A DNA stretch of 64,000 nt, from contig JACMZG010001914.1 in the NCBI GenBank assembly GCA_018340805.1, positions 13,096,610 to 13,160,609 on the forward strand, written 5' to 3'. A model generated the notes under the pieces. That model was not told the DNA's origin. It saw only the letters and a list, made by a program, of their open reading frames with translations, and made no database searches. Positions 14,790 to 28,354 of the stretch are shown here, one piece after another (positions within the stretch are counted from its first letter, which is position 1; each line of letters begins with the position of its first letter). The position numbers were made by a program, and so were the translations under genes. Origin of the DNA: Microvelia longipes. Taxonomy: Eukaryota > Arthropoda > Insecta > Hemiptera > Veliidae.

Positions 14790-15020
14790 TACCCGTTTAG
14801 AGCCTTGCGGCCCATCAGGGATAGCCCCTGCGGGAACCACCTATAGTGGTTGGGGCAACCGTTACGCTCAAAGTGTAATCTAAAGTTAGCGATGAGTTAT
14901 TTGAACAACAATCTTATATTAACTGAGAGCGTAACCTGGGATGCGAACCCCAGACCTCCGTGGTGTCAAAGGTCAGTTTAATAACTGACGCCTTAACGAC
15001 CTCGACCACGGAGATGGCTT
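14790..15020 (-). repeat. tRNA-derived (class II-like) SINE fragment
   Basis: On the minus strand, from 15013: tggtcgaggtcgttaaggcg (box A-like), a gtcag/ctgac anticodon-like stem, a long variable arm and ggggttcgcatccc (box B). There is no matching acceptor stem, so not a working tRNA. The rest is GC-richer body sequence. Confidence 0.6.
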
Positions 15021-15531
15021 AATTATTTTAAATAATTAACAAATATCCGATAATTAACGAATACCGATTGTATTCTTCTTCTTCATCAGTCTTTACCTAA
15101 TACTTCAATATCATTATTATAAGTTAGGTTACGTGATTAACTGGAAAAAAATAAACAAAAAAATAAAAGTTGTTAACAGGTGTAACAACAAGAAAATACT
15201 TGGTTTCAGATGTTTTAGACTATTTGGAGATTATCAAGCCGTGCTTTACGATTGCTTGACAAGTTGCTCGATAAGTTGACAACAAGGCAATGAATTGAAC
15301 AATTTGAGGTAAAATGCATAATTTAATATAACTTTAAAGCATATCTACACCCTTGAAATAATTATAGTGCTATTTTTCCTATGTATAACAAATATTTATT
15401 TATTATTAACATGCAAATTTATTTGCATAGCTTCCTAAAAAACATTTTTACTTTTCCTCATTTATACCGTATATATCTACGGTATATATATAGAAGAAGA
15501 ATACATACGGCTTTTAAAACTAAAAACGGTA

Positions 15532-15774
15532 AGAAGAAAAAAGAAAGATGTCACTTCACTTAGTATATGTTTATTGACAGAGCCGACTTTTAAAGTTAAC
15601 AGTTCATGGTGTCTGACTACCAGTCAGACACCAGTCTCTGGACAAATCTATTTCGTCTGTCTCCTAGATTCTTTACTTCGCTTTCACCGGCACTGATGAT
15701 GAACTGTTAAGTTTGAAAGTCAGCTCTGTCAATAAATATATACTAAGTGGAGTGACATCTTTCTTTTTTCTCCT
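15532..15774. mobile_element. ~240 bp foldback element
   Basis: Outer arms of about 70 bp (agaaagatgtcacttcactt ... ttattgacagagc) are inverted copies of each other; inside is a second perfect hairpin ggtgtctgact-acc-agtcagacacc near 15608-15632. No coding. Confidence 0.75.
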
Positions 15775-17967
15775 ATTTGGAAACTCCACAACTCATCTTA
15801 CTATCAATAAAAACGGCAAGGCAACCGTTTTCTTTTCTAGTTTGCTTTTCTTCTGATTCAAACATGAAAAAAATAATATTGAAAAATTGAAAATATCAAG
15901 CAATATTCTAAGAATTGAAATTACATGAAAACAAGGAAATAATTCAAACTATAGAGGGAGCGAATGCTCCATATAATCTCCTGATTCATTTTGTAGAGCT
16001 CAATTTCACTGCTTCCAGCCTGACTCCAAGTTACAATAACAACAACATAATTCAAATTAACCCCTTCCGTGTCTGTAAACCCCCTCCCTTCACTTATTCT
16101 ATAGCGCAACCCTCCCTTACCTTCGATACTACACCACCCCATTAACTTAACCAATATCTCAATTTTTACTCTCCAAGGATATATGATAAAGGATATCTCG
16201 GATTTTATTTTAATCAGAGAACTATGGAAAGTGCGTATGACGTCAGTAGAGAAAAATAGTCTTTTTATAGGTTTTAATAGGTTATACAAGAGTGAATGAA
16301 CAAATATAATCCATACATCACCCTGAGTAACTTAGCTTCGTGCGATATAATTGGTATCTACGCTCATTAAGTTGATCACGGGAAGTTCAAAAAACCAGTT
16401 ATTTGTTTGATGAGGAAAAGTTCCGAGGTACCCCGGTAAGATTTTTATTTTCACGTCTTCTTTGCCCCTGAATTTCAGAACTAAACGTACATCTTTTAAC
16501 AAAATTGCTCTAAATCTCTGAAACATATTATTATAATTGTATATAATAACTGTATAGTGTAGATTTTAAAATAATGAACATAATTGTGTAAATTTTTTAA
16601 AAGAAAATCCAAAAAGTTGATCATGAAAGCTCACATTTAAAAGAAAATTCCGCGCATGCGTACCTCCCCGCCAAAAATTGCTTCTAAAAGGTTGTCAAGT
16701 AGAGAGGGGAGTTGTTCACAGCATAGCATATAGTTACACATGGTAGTTATTTATGACTATTTCACGCATTAGAGTAACTTTTTTTTTCTTAATGGCGCAT
16801 TCACAATACTGCGGTAGCGATGCGTCCGTCCGATGCGTGCCATAAAAGCTCAAATTCCGACATATGAAATCGTATGGGATGTTCTTAAACAGCTTGCGGT
16901 AGCGTTGTGGAAAATGGAAATTTTCGCAAACCTACTAAACCCCCACAAATTATCTAGTGATTAGCATTTGATTGATTACAAAACACCTTAGAGACCTGAC
17001 GCGGAAGAAACCTCTCCGTTTTCAAAGTATTGAAATTTTTCTTATCCCCTCTTTCGATTTAGAGAAGAATACTTTTGTTTTGTTTGGTTTTTATTCTTGC
17101 TGTGCTTTAAGTCGTTTCATCATTTATTATTTTAATAAAAGAGATACTTTTTTATCAAAAAAATAAATATTATATTGTTATTCAATATTGTTATTTCATT
17201 ACTTTTGTTTGTGTTGTGTCTTTCTCAAGTGTTAAATTTTTCCTTTTAGTTTTTATTAGTTCAAAGTTGTTTTTCATATTTCTATTCTTATATTATATTT
17301 ATTACTTAATATTCTCGGTGTTCCCCAATTTGAATGGTATATAGTATTATTGGTAATTATTCTAAAATGTTTGTTATACATTATTTCTATTCTCTTGGTT
17401 TTACTGCCTAAATAGTACTTAACAAGTAGATCCCGGTGTTAATGTTATTTTTTTTTTTTAAAACAAGAGAATTTATTACATTTTATAACAATTACATTAA
17501 ATAATAAACTAAACAAGATAATACTTTGCCGTTTTAATCAGGTTGGTCAGTTTAAAAATGGTTAAACTTTAACCATATGAAACTTTAAATAAGAAAATAA
17601 TTTAAACAAGAAAAATAACTTTAATTTTGGGTGGTAATTCCCAATATCATAAGTCATGATTAGAAAAATTAAAAATAATTAATAAATTATATATTATTTT
17701 AGTTTTTTAATTATTTTTAAAATAATTAAAGAGAAAAAGACACAGCTCGTCCAAAACAACCTTTTCTTCTTTGCCATACGGTTTTCGTATGGCTTCTTTA
17801 ATTTAAAAGCTTTTCAAAATAAAAAAAACTTCCCTATACCTAACTATAAAACTTCAAAAGTTAGCCCCTGCAGGTACGTTAAACCCGTAATACAACAAAA
17901 AAATTGAATTTTTCCCGAAGAGTCATTTTTGACCCTAAAACAACCCCGAAGACCGCATCTCGAAATA

Positions 17968-18404
<437 letters not shown>

Positions 18405-18899
18405 TATATACTATAACTTTTAGTTATAGCCCCTGTTTCTTGGAGGATAAGTTATATTCTCGGGAGGTCGAGCAACCAAGCCAAGTCACATGATTGGCAA
18501 TGGTTGCAAGTTTCCTTTATTATGGTATTTTTATCCTTTCAAAAGTAAACAAACCAACAACAACAAACCGGTGAGGGAAAGATGTAATTCAAAACTGAAT
18601 TCTTTTCATAAATTCGTACAAAAGATTGAAAAGATCCAACCCCCCACTATTATCTGACTTATATTTTAACAACAAAAAGTAAAATAAAATGATGAATTGG
18701 TTCCAACCTTACGCTGCAGGGGAATATTTGTAAAGGAAATGAATCAGAGGTCGAGTACCAATACACTCATTCTACATTGTACATTGTCATGAATAGAAAA
18801 AATATCCGCACAATAAAAGTCATTTTTAAAATTGGACTCATTGTATCCTTATCATTCAGATATATGTTACTATACTTCTTTTTCTGGCTTACTTTTAGT

Positions 18900-19050
18900 C
18901 ATTACAGGGGAGTACCAGTGGTATAATGGTTAATTCGTGCCTCTGCCACTCACACAGTCCAGATTCGATCCCGGTCGAAACATCTATTATTTTTATGGGA
19001 GGGATAAAATCCTTTCACTTGCCGTCAGGTGAAAGGAGCTCATCCCTAAT
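18900..19050 (+). repeat. tRNA-derived SINE-like sequence
   Basis: agtggtataatggttaattc (box A-like) and cagattcgatcccgg (box B-like) spaced as in a tRNA, then a body with gccgtcaggtgaaaggagct leading into a TA microsatellite tail at 19057. No acceptor stem. Confidence 0.6.
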
Positions 19051-19051
19051 C

Positions 19052-19056
<5 letters not shown>

Positions 19057-19148
<92 letters not shown>

Positions 19149-19154
19149 TATATC
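19057..19154. repeat. TA microsatellite at the tail of a SINE-like sequence
   Basis: (TA)n followed by a short TGTG run. Confidence 0.95.
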
Positions 19155-20591
19155 TGTGTGTGTGTTGTGTTTCTAGTCTTATGACTGTGTCTGGAGGTGG
19201 GATTTTTATTAAGCCACGACTCTTCTGTGGATTAGGCGCAAACCTGCCCAAGAACGCAGTGTAATGAACAAACACTATCTTTTGAGAGAGTTAGGAAAAA
19301 GGACCCAACAATGTGGCCTACTCGCTAGGTGAACTCATCTCTCTCTAATTGCTCTGTTACTATCACTTAGTCATTACGGTCCGAAGTATATCATTATCAC
19401 AAAATAAAATGTCTTTAAAATTATATTAGGCAGCATTAAAATTGTTTTACTCAATTTTTCATTGGAGGAACAAGCAATTAAAAGAGATAAGAGGAATAGT
19501 GTATGAATGTGGTGAAAACAAGACAAGGGTATAAATAAGGATTGCAGGGACTCCAACTTAAACAAAAAAAATTACTCATACGATGCCGGTGAATGGTAAC
19601 CTGCTTTTAATACCGTATACGTCAAAGTCAAGCTCATATTTCCTTTTCCTTACCTACCACTATATAGCAAGAAGAGAATTCAGCACAAAACACACGTCAA
19701 AAATCAACTGCACATGCTTGGTACGAACTGGGCATGCTTACTATTGTACATATTGTTTATACTATTGTACATATTGTTTATTTTTTTTATGTTCTGTACA
19801 TTGAAATTTTTTATATTTGTTTGTTTTAAGATTTGTATATATTTGTAATCTTTTACTTTTGGTAAATAAAGGTTGTTTTGTATTGTATTGTATTACTATT
19901 CTTATAATAGCGCAGGTCTTAAATTTTAGTGGCTAACTTATCTCTCAATGGTTTCCCATTGTTTATTGCTTGAGAGGGTTACAAAGGCGCTTAAATTATA
20001 ACTCTCTGAAGTGGCTAAGTATAGTCCAACATTTAAAATTAAATACACACAAAAGTCTTAACAAGCACCTCAAATGTAACAATCACGAGAAGCACAGAAG
20101 AAAGTTGAGAAGCAAACTCGACAACCTTGCTACATAACCTGCGTTTGGCGCCTTTTTTTATTATAACCATGAGGAAGATAAGTTTGCTTCTATTTATCAT
20201 ACAACTTCTATGGGGTCAGAAAAAATCCTTAATGCGTCATCCCCTTTATTCAATATCCTTGCTACATAGTGCCTGTATTCGCGATTCAAAGACCGCAGCA
20301 ACGCCACCGTCACTAATAAGAAATTGACTAGGTGGGACTGATCAACGTTATGATATGTATATGGGTTTCATATTTTTTTCTAATTTTTGACGATTAGTTA
20401 TTAAGTTTTTTCTTGAAGTGATTTATTTTAATTAATTTTAGGGTGTTTAAACTCAATGAAGTCAATCTTTCATTGGAAAAAAACTTTTAAATGGGTTGTC
20501 ACAAGTTTTGGTTATAAGGAAGTTTAAAACAAAAAATATATTTAATTAAATTGTGATTTCTTTGCATAATAATAAAGTTACACTAAAAATT

Positions 20592-21584
20592 CGTGTACAG
20601 GGTGCCTAGGAACTTTTCCTCGTCACATCGGATTCGCTACGCTCATCCTTTCTGCTTCGGACTCGCTTCGCTCGTCCTCAGAAATGCAGTTCGCCAAATT
20701 TACACTGAAACAAGCCTTTGGACTCGCTTCGCTCGTATTCAGATAGTAAATGCATCCGCATCATTCTCAGCGGTCACCCATACAGCACTGACTACGCTCA
20801 ATGCTACTTAACTTTTATGATCCAATATATAATAAAAATTATAGATAACACTTGTCGTATTGAAACAAAACTTTGTGTACATATTTATTAAGAAATATAA
20901 ATATATAATAATATATTTATTTATTAGTGTATACTAAATAATATTAAGTATACACGTGTACTAAATTTCTACTCAATTAAATAATTTTCTGATTTTTTAC
21001 AATTTTTTAAAAAACGTACACAAGCCATTCAATAAAAATTGAATAAATGCTGGATATAAATATATCCATAAAAATATATATAAATATATATATAATATAA
21101 TAAATATATATAAATATATATATAATAAATATAAATATATATATATATAAAATATATCCATATAAATATATGGATATGCATATAAATGCTGGAGATGAAA
21201 CTTGGCACATATTTTAGTCATATACATAGTCACATGTGTGCCAAATCTTAATCTAATGCATCATTTAGCCGTGTTTTATGATTTTTTGAAATTTTCGCTG
21301 AGTCATTACTGTGGGATAATGACGTCATAAAAAAAAAGATTTTCCGATTAGCGCAACTACAGCGGTAGACTGATTTTTGTACTAACTTTCAACTCTCTAG
21401 CATAAATACACTGGGCGCTACGATGATAACAGACACACACATACAGGCAGACAACATTGCAAAAAACCACTCAGGAGGCCTTAAAACGCCTGAAACGGGT
21501 AATCCGGTTTTATCTCGGTTTCAGATTTTTTCGCAAACACAATACTTTTCCTATATGCCTGCGGTATAAATAAGGAAAAGTAAA
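20592..21584 (-). mobile_element. 5S rRNA-containing repeat, copy 3 (fullest)
   Basis: About 1 kb from the ccgaggcacc-type 3' end at 20592 to ctttatttataccgcaggc-type 5' end at 21584. The 5S-like part is 20765-20825 and keeps the box C-like gggtgaccgctgagaa (minus strand). A TA-rich insertion lies at 21055-21180. Confidence 0.7.
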
Positions 21585-22230
21585 AAATAATGTTCCAAAA
21601 GTTATTTGATGAAAAAAGGTAATTTTTAGTAACACAAACTCACAAAATTATACACTTGTTTGAAGTAAATAGTTTAAATTTGTTGCAACAAGTATTCAAA
21701 ATATCTGATAAGATGATATTTTCCAACCTTTGTGTTATATTTCATTTGTGTTATGAAGTGTTACTTTTATATTAATAATATTTTAATCGCAATGAATATA
21801 AAACCGATGCAGGTAATCGCTGACACGAGTCGGCAATGTTTCCTTTGCTACATAGTAGCATATACTATTTTATCGATTTTATCTACTTACGGCTGAAAAA
21901 TAAACACAAGAATATTATTCTTTAAAATGTTATGTTTATGTTTTATCGTTCACCACAAAAAGTTGAGATTACAATAAATTATGAAATTAAGATAAGAAAC
22001 TAATGACATAAATAAGTAGAAAAAGGGTTTTAAATATATGCTGCGAAATATTAGAGGCAGCAAGTATTGTTTTAAAGTTGTTGCAACAACTTTAAAAATG
22101 GTCTTGTTAGTTAATCCTAACAATATTTCTATATTCATTTTTTTTTTACAAGTATTCTGATTTATTGTATTTTATAGCAAAATTAGTTTACCTTGTTTTC
22201 AGTTTTAGTAGTTCTGTACAACATTTCATC

Positions 22231-22432
22231 ACGGAGTACTTAGAACGGAGTACTTAGAACGAAGTATTTAGAACGGAGTACTTAGAACGGAGTATTTAGA
22301 ACGGAGTACTTAGAACGAAGTATTTAGAACGGAGTACTTAGAACGGAGTATTTAGAACGGAGTACTTAGAACGGAGTATTTAGAACGGAGTACTTAGAAC
22401 GGAGTATTTAGAACGGAGTACTTAGAAAGAAG
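22231..22432 (+). repeat. 14 bp tandem repeat with a 28 bp higher order
   Basis: ggagtacttagaac alternates with ggagtatttagaac, so the array is really a 28 bp dimer repeated ~7 times, with occasional cgaag variants. Confidence 0.92.
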
Positions 22433-22959
22433 TACTTAATAGTCTCTGATTTCATGTTTGTGTCTTTATTTAAATAAAATAAATCAACAAATAATGAAGT
22501 AAGTGACAAAACAAACAATAAAAATCTGACGATTCATAAACAGCTGGTGAGCAATTAAAAAAAAGCCATGAATATCAGTGTTGCCAATATAATAATCTTT
22601 AATACTTAATAATACACATATAATACATCGTATTTTAAGTAATAATATATAAAAAATATTTTTATAAACAATAATCATGTTTACAAGACGAAATACGTAC
22701 ACCGAAATTAACACAATAACCTGCAACTTAATAACTTCCAAATTCATTTCTCCCCCTTGGGCAAGGAGGGTTAACTTAAATGAGGAAAAGTTTGGATTCG
22801 ATTATCGCAAGCTACTACAAATTAGCGCTGCGGCGGACCAGTGCGGTTATGACGAAACCAAAAAGAATATTATATCCTAATAATAAAAACGTAAACAATT
22901 TTTAAAATAATTAATAATTATTTTTTAATTAATTAATAAAAATTTGATAATTTTTCCAC

Positions 22960-23765
22960 TGATAACACGAAAGCCGGTAGACTGGTGCAACTAAGTAATG
23001 CTGCCAACCTGACAACAAAACATTATTTTAAATATGTGTTATAAATATCTATTAATGAAGAAAGATCGTAAAGAACAAATATAATAACTTAAAATACCTG
23101 TTGAGTATTTAATAAAACTGGTCTTAGACGGCAAAAGGGTGGCGAAATACAAGAATCTACATTTAGTTGACGAGGACTACTTTTTATATAATTTTAATAA
23201 ATACGTTAAACTACAATTTAAAATGCATAAAATATTGTAATGCACCGATATTTATATTAGTATTTTATGAATAATCAATCATTAATTAATAATAGAATAT
23301 AATAATTCAGCAACCGGAAGTATTGCCAACTTTTTTTTAGAAAATTGTATATTGTAAGGGTTGTAAGGGTAGCAGCATTACTTAGTTGCACCCATAGAGA
23401 TATATACTAGAGGGGGCATAGCCTATCTTAATACATTGAGAGGCCTGAAACATTTTTTAGTGGGGCTCTCAGGGGCTCTGTGTAACCTCATTGAAACCTC
23501 CTCCAAGAGGGAGTTAAGGTTATAATTAATATATTGTTTTCGGCTTCCCGCAGATTGTTTGTGTTGTGATTTGCGTTTTAAACATTCTACTATATAATTT
23601 ACTGTTTTTTTTTATTCCGTTTATTTGATGATAATGAAATGTGGTCAGGTTACTTTTTCGATGTTTCAAAATTTAACCAATAGGGCCCCTCTAGTAATAT
23701 ATCTCTATGGTTGCACCAGTGAACCGGCTTTCGTGTTATCAGTAGTGCTCCTTCTATATATAGTA
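22960..23765. mobile_element. inverted-repeat element, host of a nested MITE
   Basis: The left end (ctgataacacgaaagccggt, then ggtgcaactaagtaatgctg) recurs inverted at the right (cagcattacttagttgcacc, then ccggctttcgtgttatcagt to 23740). The right copy is interrupted by a 317 bp insertion at 23393-23709. No coding seen. Confidence 0.75.
23393..23709. mobile_element. hAT-like MITE with 8 bp target duplication
   Basis: Ends are CATAGAGATATAtactagaggg and the inverted cctctagtaatatatctctatg. Direct repeats gttgcacc flank it at 23385-23392 and 23710-23717. The other, uninterrupted arm of the host element shows the single-copy site. 8 bp duplications and CA-G ends fit hAT. No coding. Confidence 0.85.
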
Positions 23766-24042
23766 TTATTCTGAGGTACAACCAAAATTAACGTAACCTG
23801 ATTATTTTACGATCTGCTCAAATTTGAAAACACTTGTTGCCAAAGAGACTTTTTAGTTTTAGTCTCTTTGCTTGTTGCTTACTTACTTCTGATCTTAAAC
23901 TTTATTTCAATAAAAATTGAGTGTTCTTAAGTTAATCTTCTAAAGTTCTTCTTCTTAAGTTAATCTTCTTAAAGTTAATCTTAAATCAGTAATCAGTATA
24001 AAGTTGTTAATATTTATAAAAGGTTGAAGCTTATGTACTTAC

Positions 24043-24420
24043 TTTTTACTTTTCCTCATTTATACCGCAGGTATATAGAAAAAGTATTGCTATGGGAAAA
24101 ACTAAATTGTGTGTTAAGCTTCTCATTCTCAGCATTAGTTCGATTTTTATCAGATGACTTTTGTACGTTTATAAAATCTTAAAAAATCGTAAATCTATCC
24201 AACTGCGTTGATATTTGGTACAAGTGTATTAGTGTATACCTTTACGTAATAAATAAGTACACTAAGTTTTGCTTCAATACAATAAATTTAACCATGATTT
24301 TTGTAGATTCATAACCGCTGGGAATGAGACGGATATATTTACTATCTGAGGACGAGCGAAGCGAGTTCAAAGACGTGTTGCAGTACAAATTTAACGACTT
24401 GTAAATTCTGAGAAAAAAAC
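24043..24420 (+). mobile_element. 5S-type repeat, copy 4, internally deleted
   Basis: Starts tttttacttttcctcattta, lacks the middle, and resumes at the 5S 3' part (accgctgggaatgag) and the gacgagcgaagcgag block. It runs into another repeat at ~24420. Confidence 0.6.
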
Positions 24421-24725
24421 CCTGCAAGAAGGGAGCGGGAAAAAGCGCTTGGCAATGTTTTTTTCATTCCTTTTGTGTAGTTTAATTTTATAATATAATT
24501 TTTATGATTAATTTGAAAGTAGTTTTCAAAACGATGTAAACACAACAAGAAGCACAAACGAAGGAAACGAATGCCGGGAAGAAGGTTATTTCCCTACAGT
24601 GGTTATGGTGGTAGGGATTTTTTTCTCTTTTCAAGTGAGGGGTTGGCAGCGGCTTCTCTGATTGGTCAATCCCTAAAATGCTTATGACCTTGGAGATTTT
24701 TAAACTATACGATAGACTGTAAATG
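24400..24725 (-). repeat. interspersed repeat A, second copy
   Basis: Inverted partner of 4500-5010: ctgcaagaagggagcggg, gcagcggcttctctgattgg, gcttatgaccttgg. Lacks the internal duplication. Its left side abuts a 5S-type repeat. Confidence 0.6.
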
Positions 24726-24929
24726 TCAAGAAGATGGGCTCACTCTGACTTTCGATTTTAAGTAATTCAATTTTTGTTTTAGGTTTTGGTCACCATGTTA
24801 ATCTGAGTACGAGCAAAGAGAGAGCGAAGTTGTAAAGATAAGTTCTGAAGTAACCAGTAAACTACTTGTTGAAATTATGAATATATGACTTCATAGAACA
24901 TCTTTGAATTTGGTTTGTATTTTATCATC

Positions 24930-25359
24930 CAGGGGCGGAATGGCCAGTAAAGGCGAAGGTGAAAGTCTTCCTTGGGCCCCTCAGCAAAAAATAAACTTCA
25001 AAAAAGAAAAAAACAATGAAAATTAAAAAAAAAAAAGATAAACATACATTAAATTTGTTTAAGCTTATAAAACATATTTATTCATTATAATTATGCAATA
25101 AATTACATTATATATTCAGGGTCAAAAAGGCCTAATACTTTAATGTAGGGCCTAAAGAGCTTATAGAGACCATTTTTTTAAAGTACTTAAAAATATTCTT
25201 AATTTGTAATTAGTACCCGAATCTTAAGTCTTTAAGGTTCCTATTAAATTTATCTGGACTTTTAAAGACTCCATATAGAAGACTAGGAACAAAAAGGGCC
25301 CAAGCATACTCGATCAGAGCCCCGCCCTCCTTGGGCCTATTTGGCTCAGTCCGCCACTG
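24930..25359. mobile_element. 430 bp hAT-like non-autonomous element
   Basis: Left end caggggcggaatggcc, right end ggctcagtccgccactg, inverted with few mismatches. Flanks ttatcatc (24922-24929) and ttataatc (25360-25367) differ at one base and fit an 8 bp target duplication. The inside is AT-rich with no coding. Confidence 0.75.
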
Positions 25360-25367
25360 TTATAATC

Positions 25368-27399
25368 AAAAATATTTCTTTCTTCATGATGTTATATGAC
25401 AAAGAATTAAAATATTCATCATACTTTAAGCAAAAATAGATTAGTGCAATTACTCTCTGGGAGGTATACCAACCTCCCAACTATGTAAAACTGAAACACA
25501 ACTTCACATTTCTTTACAGTTTATTTAATTCTCATAATCGTACAATAATGTTAAAATAATTACACAATAAGATTAATAAATTATACATTCAGTTCCTTCA
25601 TAATATTTTTCTAATTTAACATAAAATTTCAAGTCAGATTCTAAACCCTAGTTTTCAAACATTTGAGATTCTTTTAATATTCCCCTAAGGAAATTTCACC
25701 CACATTTCCCAAGTATTAAAACAAACCCCAAATTATAAAAAAAAGCAAGTCATGAAAAATGTAAAAGTAAAGTATGATCTAAACATGGACACTTATAGGC
25801 TAATATATTGCTAAAACTATCTCACTTTATTAACATGAAATACAGAATGAGGTAAAAGTTTGTTAATTATTTTTATACATATTTTAATTATCAAACTGTA
25901 ATTGTTTTTTATTTCTTGCTATCATAGTAAAAAACTATTTTTCTTCAGTAGGAAATATTTTTCCACCATTTTGATTGACACTATATTGGATTCAACTTCA
26001 ATACATTTTTAATGGAAACCCTTAATAAAAACTCTTGAAAAAAAGAAGACATTTACTGCTTTCAAAATGATGGCTAATATGAAAATTATTCAAATTTAAA
26101 TTTTATGTTTAATATAACCCAAACTTAAAAATGATGTTTTGAAAAACATCATTTGCCATTTTAAAACAGCAAATAATAGAGAGCGCTTGTTAGACACAAT
26201 TTTTTTCATGAACTTTCTGAATTATTACCACAATTTGGTGGTTTGAATTTGAAATTTTAAAGCATTGAGTACCTAAATGTTTGGAGGTGAATCCAATATA
26301 ACTTTGGCTAAAATAAAAGAAAAAGAACCAACCAAAAAAGTAGTTAGAGTAAATGATGAAGAAATGAAAAAATGCAGTTTGATAACTCAAATATAAACAA
26401 AAAAATAATTAGCAGTTTCCAAACTTTTGGCACACCTTGTATAATATGTTGTTGTGTATTAAGGAACGACACTATTAAATGTCAAACCTCCAATATGACT
26501 ATGTTCAAAATGAACATAGTTAACTCTGGACACCACAAAAAATACATAAGAGGGCTTGTGTGTTTTTTAATTTCAAGTAGTAATAATCTTATTGACAGCT
26601 AAGAAGGTAAAGCCTTCCTTCACCCGTTGTAATAATCATAACAAAATGCTATTTTTTATATGATAAATTAGCAAAACTAATTTTTAATTACATTTATACG
26701 TGTTATGCTTACTAAAATATTTTTTTTAAAAAAAAACATCACATTATTTAAATTATTAATAAAAAAATATGCAGATAAGTATTTACTCACGAGTATAAAA
26801 TATACAAGTGTCTACTACTTTAAACTTAGTTTGGGTATCTTCAAACCAAAAACATCATGCATTCTGCTAGTAAGATTAAATATAACACTAAAAATTCACA
26901 AAATAAATAGGACAGTCAAACAGTAATGTCCAACACACTTAAAATTACTACATTCCATCCATATTGGTCTTTGTAAATCAGATAATAATATTTTTTAGAG
27001 TTTAAAAATGTTTATCCTATAACTGGTGTAAATTTTCAACAAAAAAATTGGATAATCTAGGATTACCAGAACCAAGCAGTTACTAAATTAGTTCTGCTAT
27101 TCAATCTTGTTTACGACCTTCTTAAACAAACTTTAAGATTAGGCTATTATTACCTTACCTGAAAAATAAATTACTATTTCTGCGTAAATATGTAACATTT
27201 TTTTTAACAAAAAAGTTTCCTTTAAAAAATGAAATATTTATATGATTTTATTATTTTTTAGCAAAGAACATTTTCTTATTAATAATCCCAGCAATCTCTC
27301 TTATTCTCTTTCCTCCATTACACTCACTAATGTAAGAAAACAAATATATGTCCAAATTTTAATTATTAGTAATTGAAAGGAATGACGCTGGTGTTCGAC
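25368..27399. other. AT-rich intergenic stretch without recognised genes
   Basis: Open frames up to 76 codons are unlike any family I know and have AT-driven composition. Confidence 0.4.
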
Positions 27400-27885
27400 A
27401 AACATAATACTATTCCAACTATATTTACATTTATCTATTTTTATTGTTTATACATTTTTATTTTATTCACATTACAATAAATTAACTTAAAAAATTAATT
27501 AAAGCTGCAATAAGGACCAAAGACATTAAAATATGTCACTGGGAACGTCAACTGCAATGTTTTCAATTGTTTTATATCTTACTGGTAATGCATCATAGTT
27601 TAAAGTTAAAAATGTTTATTTAAAAAATGATACACAAAGATATGTGGTAAATATCAAAGGCAATTTATGTGTACCAGATAGAACTTAATGTTCTCTAAGT
27701 GCCATTACATGCAACACTTGTTCCAACCTATCATGCAAGCCCTTATAGCAGCTTCAACCACAAAATGAGTACTTTATGACACAAACAGTTTCTCGTGAGT
27801 TAAGCTTGAATTATTGGCACTGACTGTAAGTACAGAACTCAGGTGAAGTTTTGCCAACCTCTTTTTTTCTTCCATGCCTCATTGC
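27400..27885 (-). other. possible spliced 3' UTR exon of DDA1
   Basis: On the minus strand an acceptor-like atcag/GC lies at 27886/27885. Several AATAAA-type hexamers follow near 27430-27475. With the donor-like site just after the DDA1 stop this would place a second copy-type repeat (28355-29073) inside a 3' UTR intron. Inference only; both ends are approximate. Confidence 0.3.
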
Positions 27886-28354
27886 CTGATCTATCAAAAA
27901 ACAAATAATAGTATTCATATTTTTGAATGATAAAGACTAAAGCCAAATTAAGGAATAAGGTAACAAATTAAAAGTTGACATGTTCAAAAGTTAATAAGAA
28001 GGTTAATAATGTTGGTATGTTACAACCTTTTAAAAATATTTAAGTCTTATAGCTAACTTAGCTAATATTTTAAATATTAATTAGCTAAATAGTTAATATT
28101 TAACTAATAATAGAAATTAACTATAAAATAAAATAAAAGGTAGTCAAGTCACATACAGTAAATTATTCTCAATGTGTCAACTATCTCCATCATTGAACTT
28201 AATAATCAAAAAACCTCATAACTTTTCCTTAACACAACAACTTCCTCAATATTTCCTCACAACAGATTCCTCAAGAACAACTTCAACAAAACTTGTTGTT
28301 GAAGTTGTTCAACACAACAACAACTTCCTCGACACTTTCCCTCAACAGATTCAC

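Noticed and set aside
14933..15013. Minus-strand tRNA gene
   Set aside because: Box A and box B are present but the acceptor stem does not pair and the anticodon-like loop is odd; a SINE piece is more likely.
18905..18985. Plus-strand tRNA gene
   Set aside because: No acceptor stem pairing; continues into SINE-like body and TA tail.
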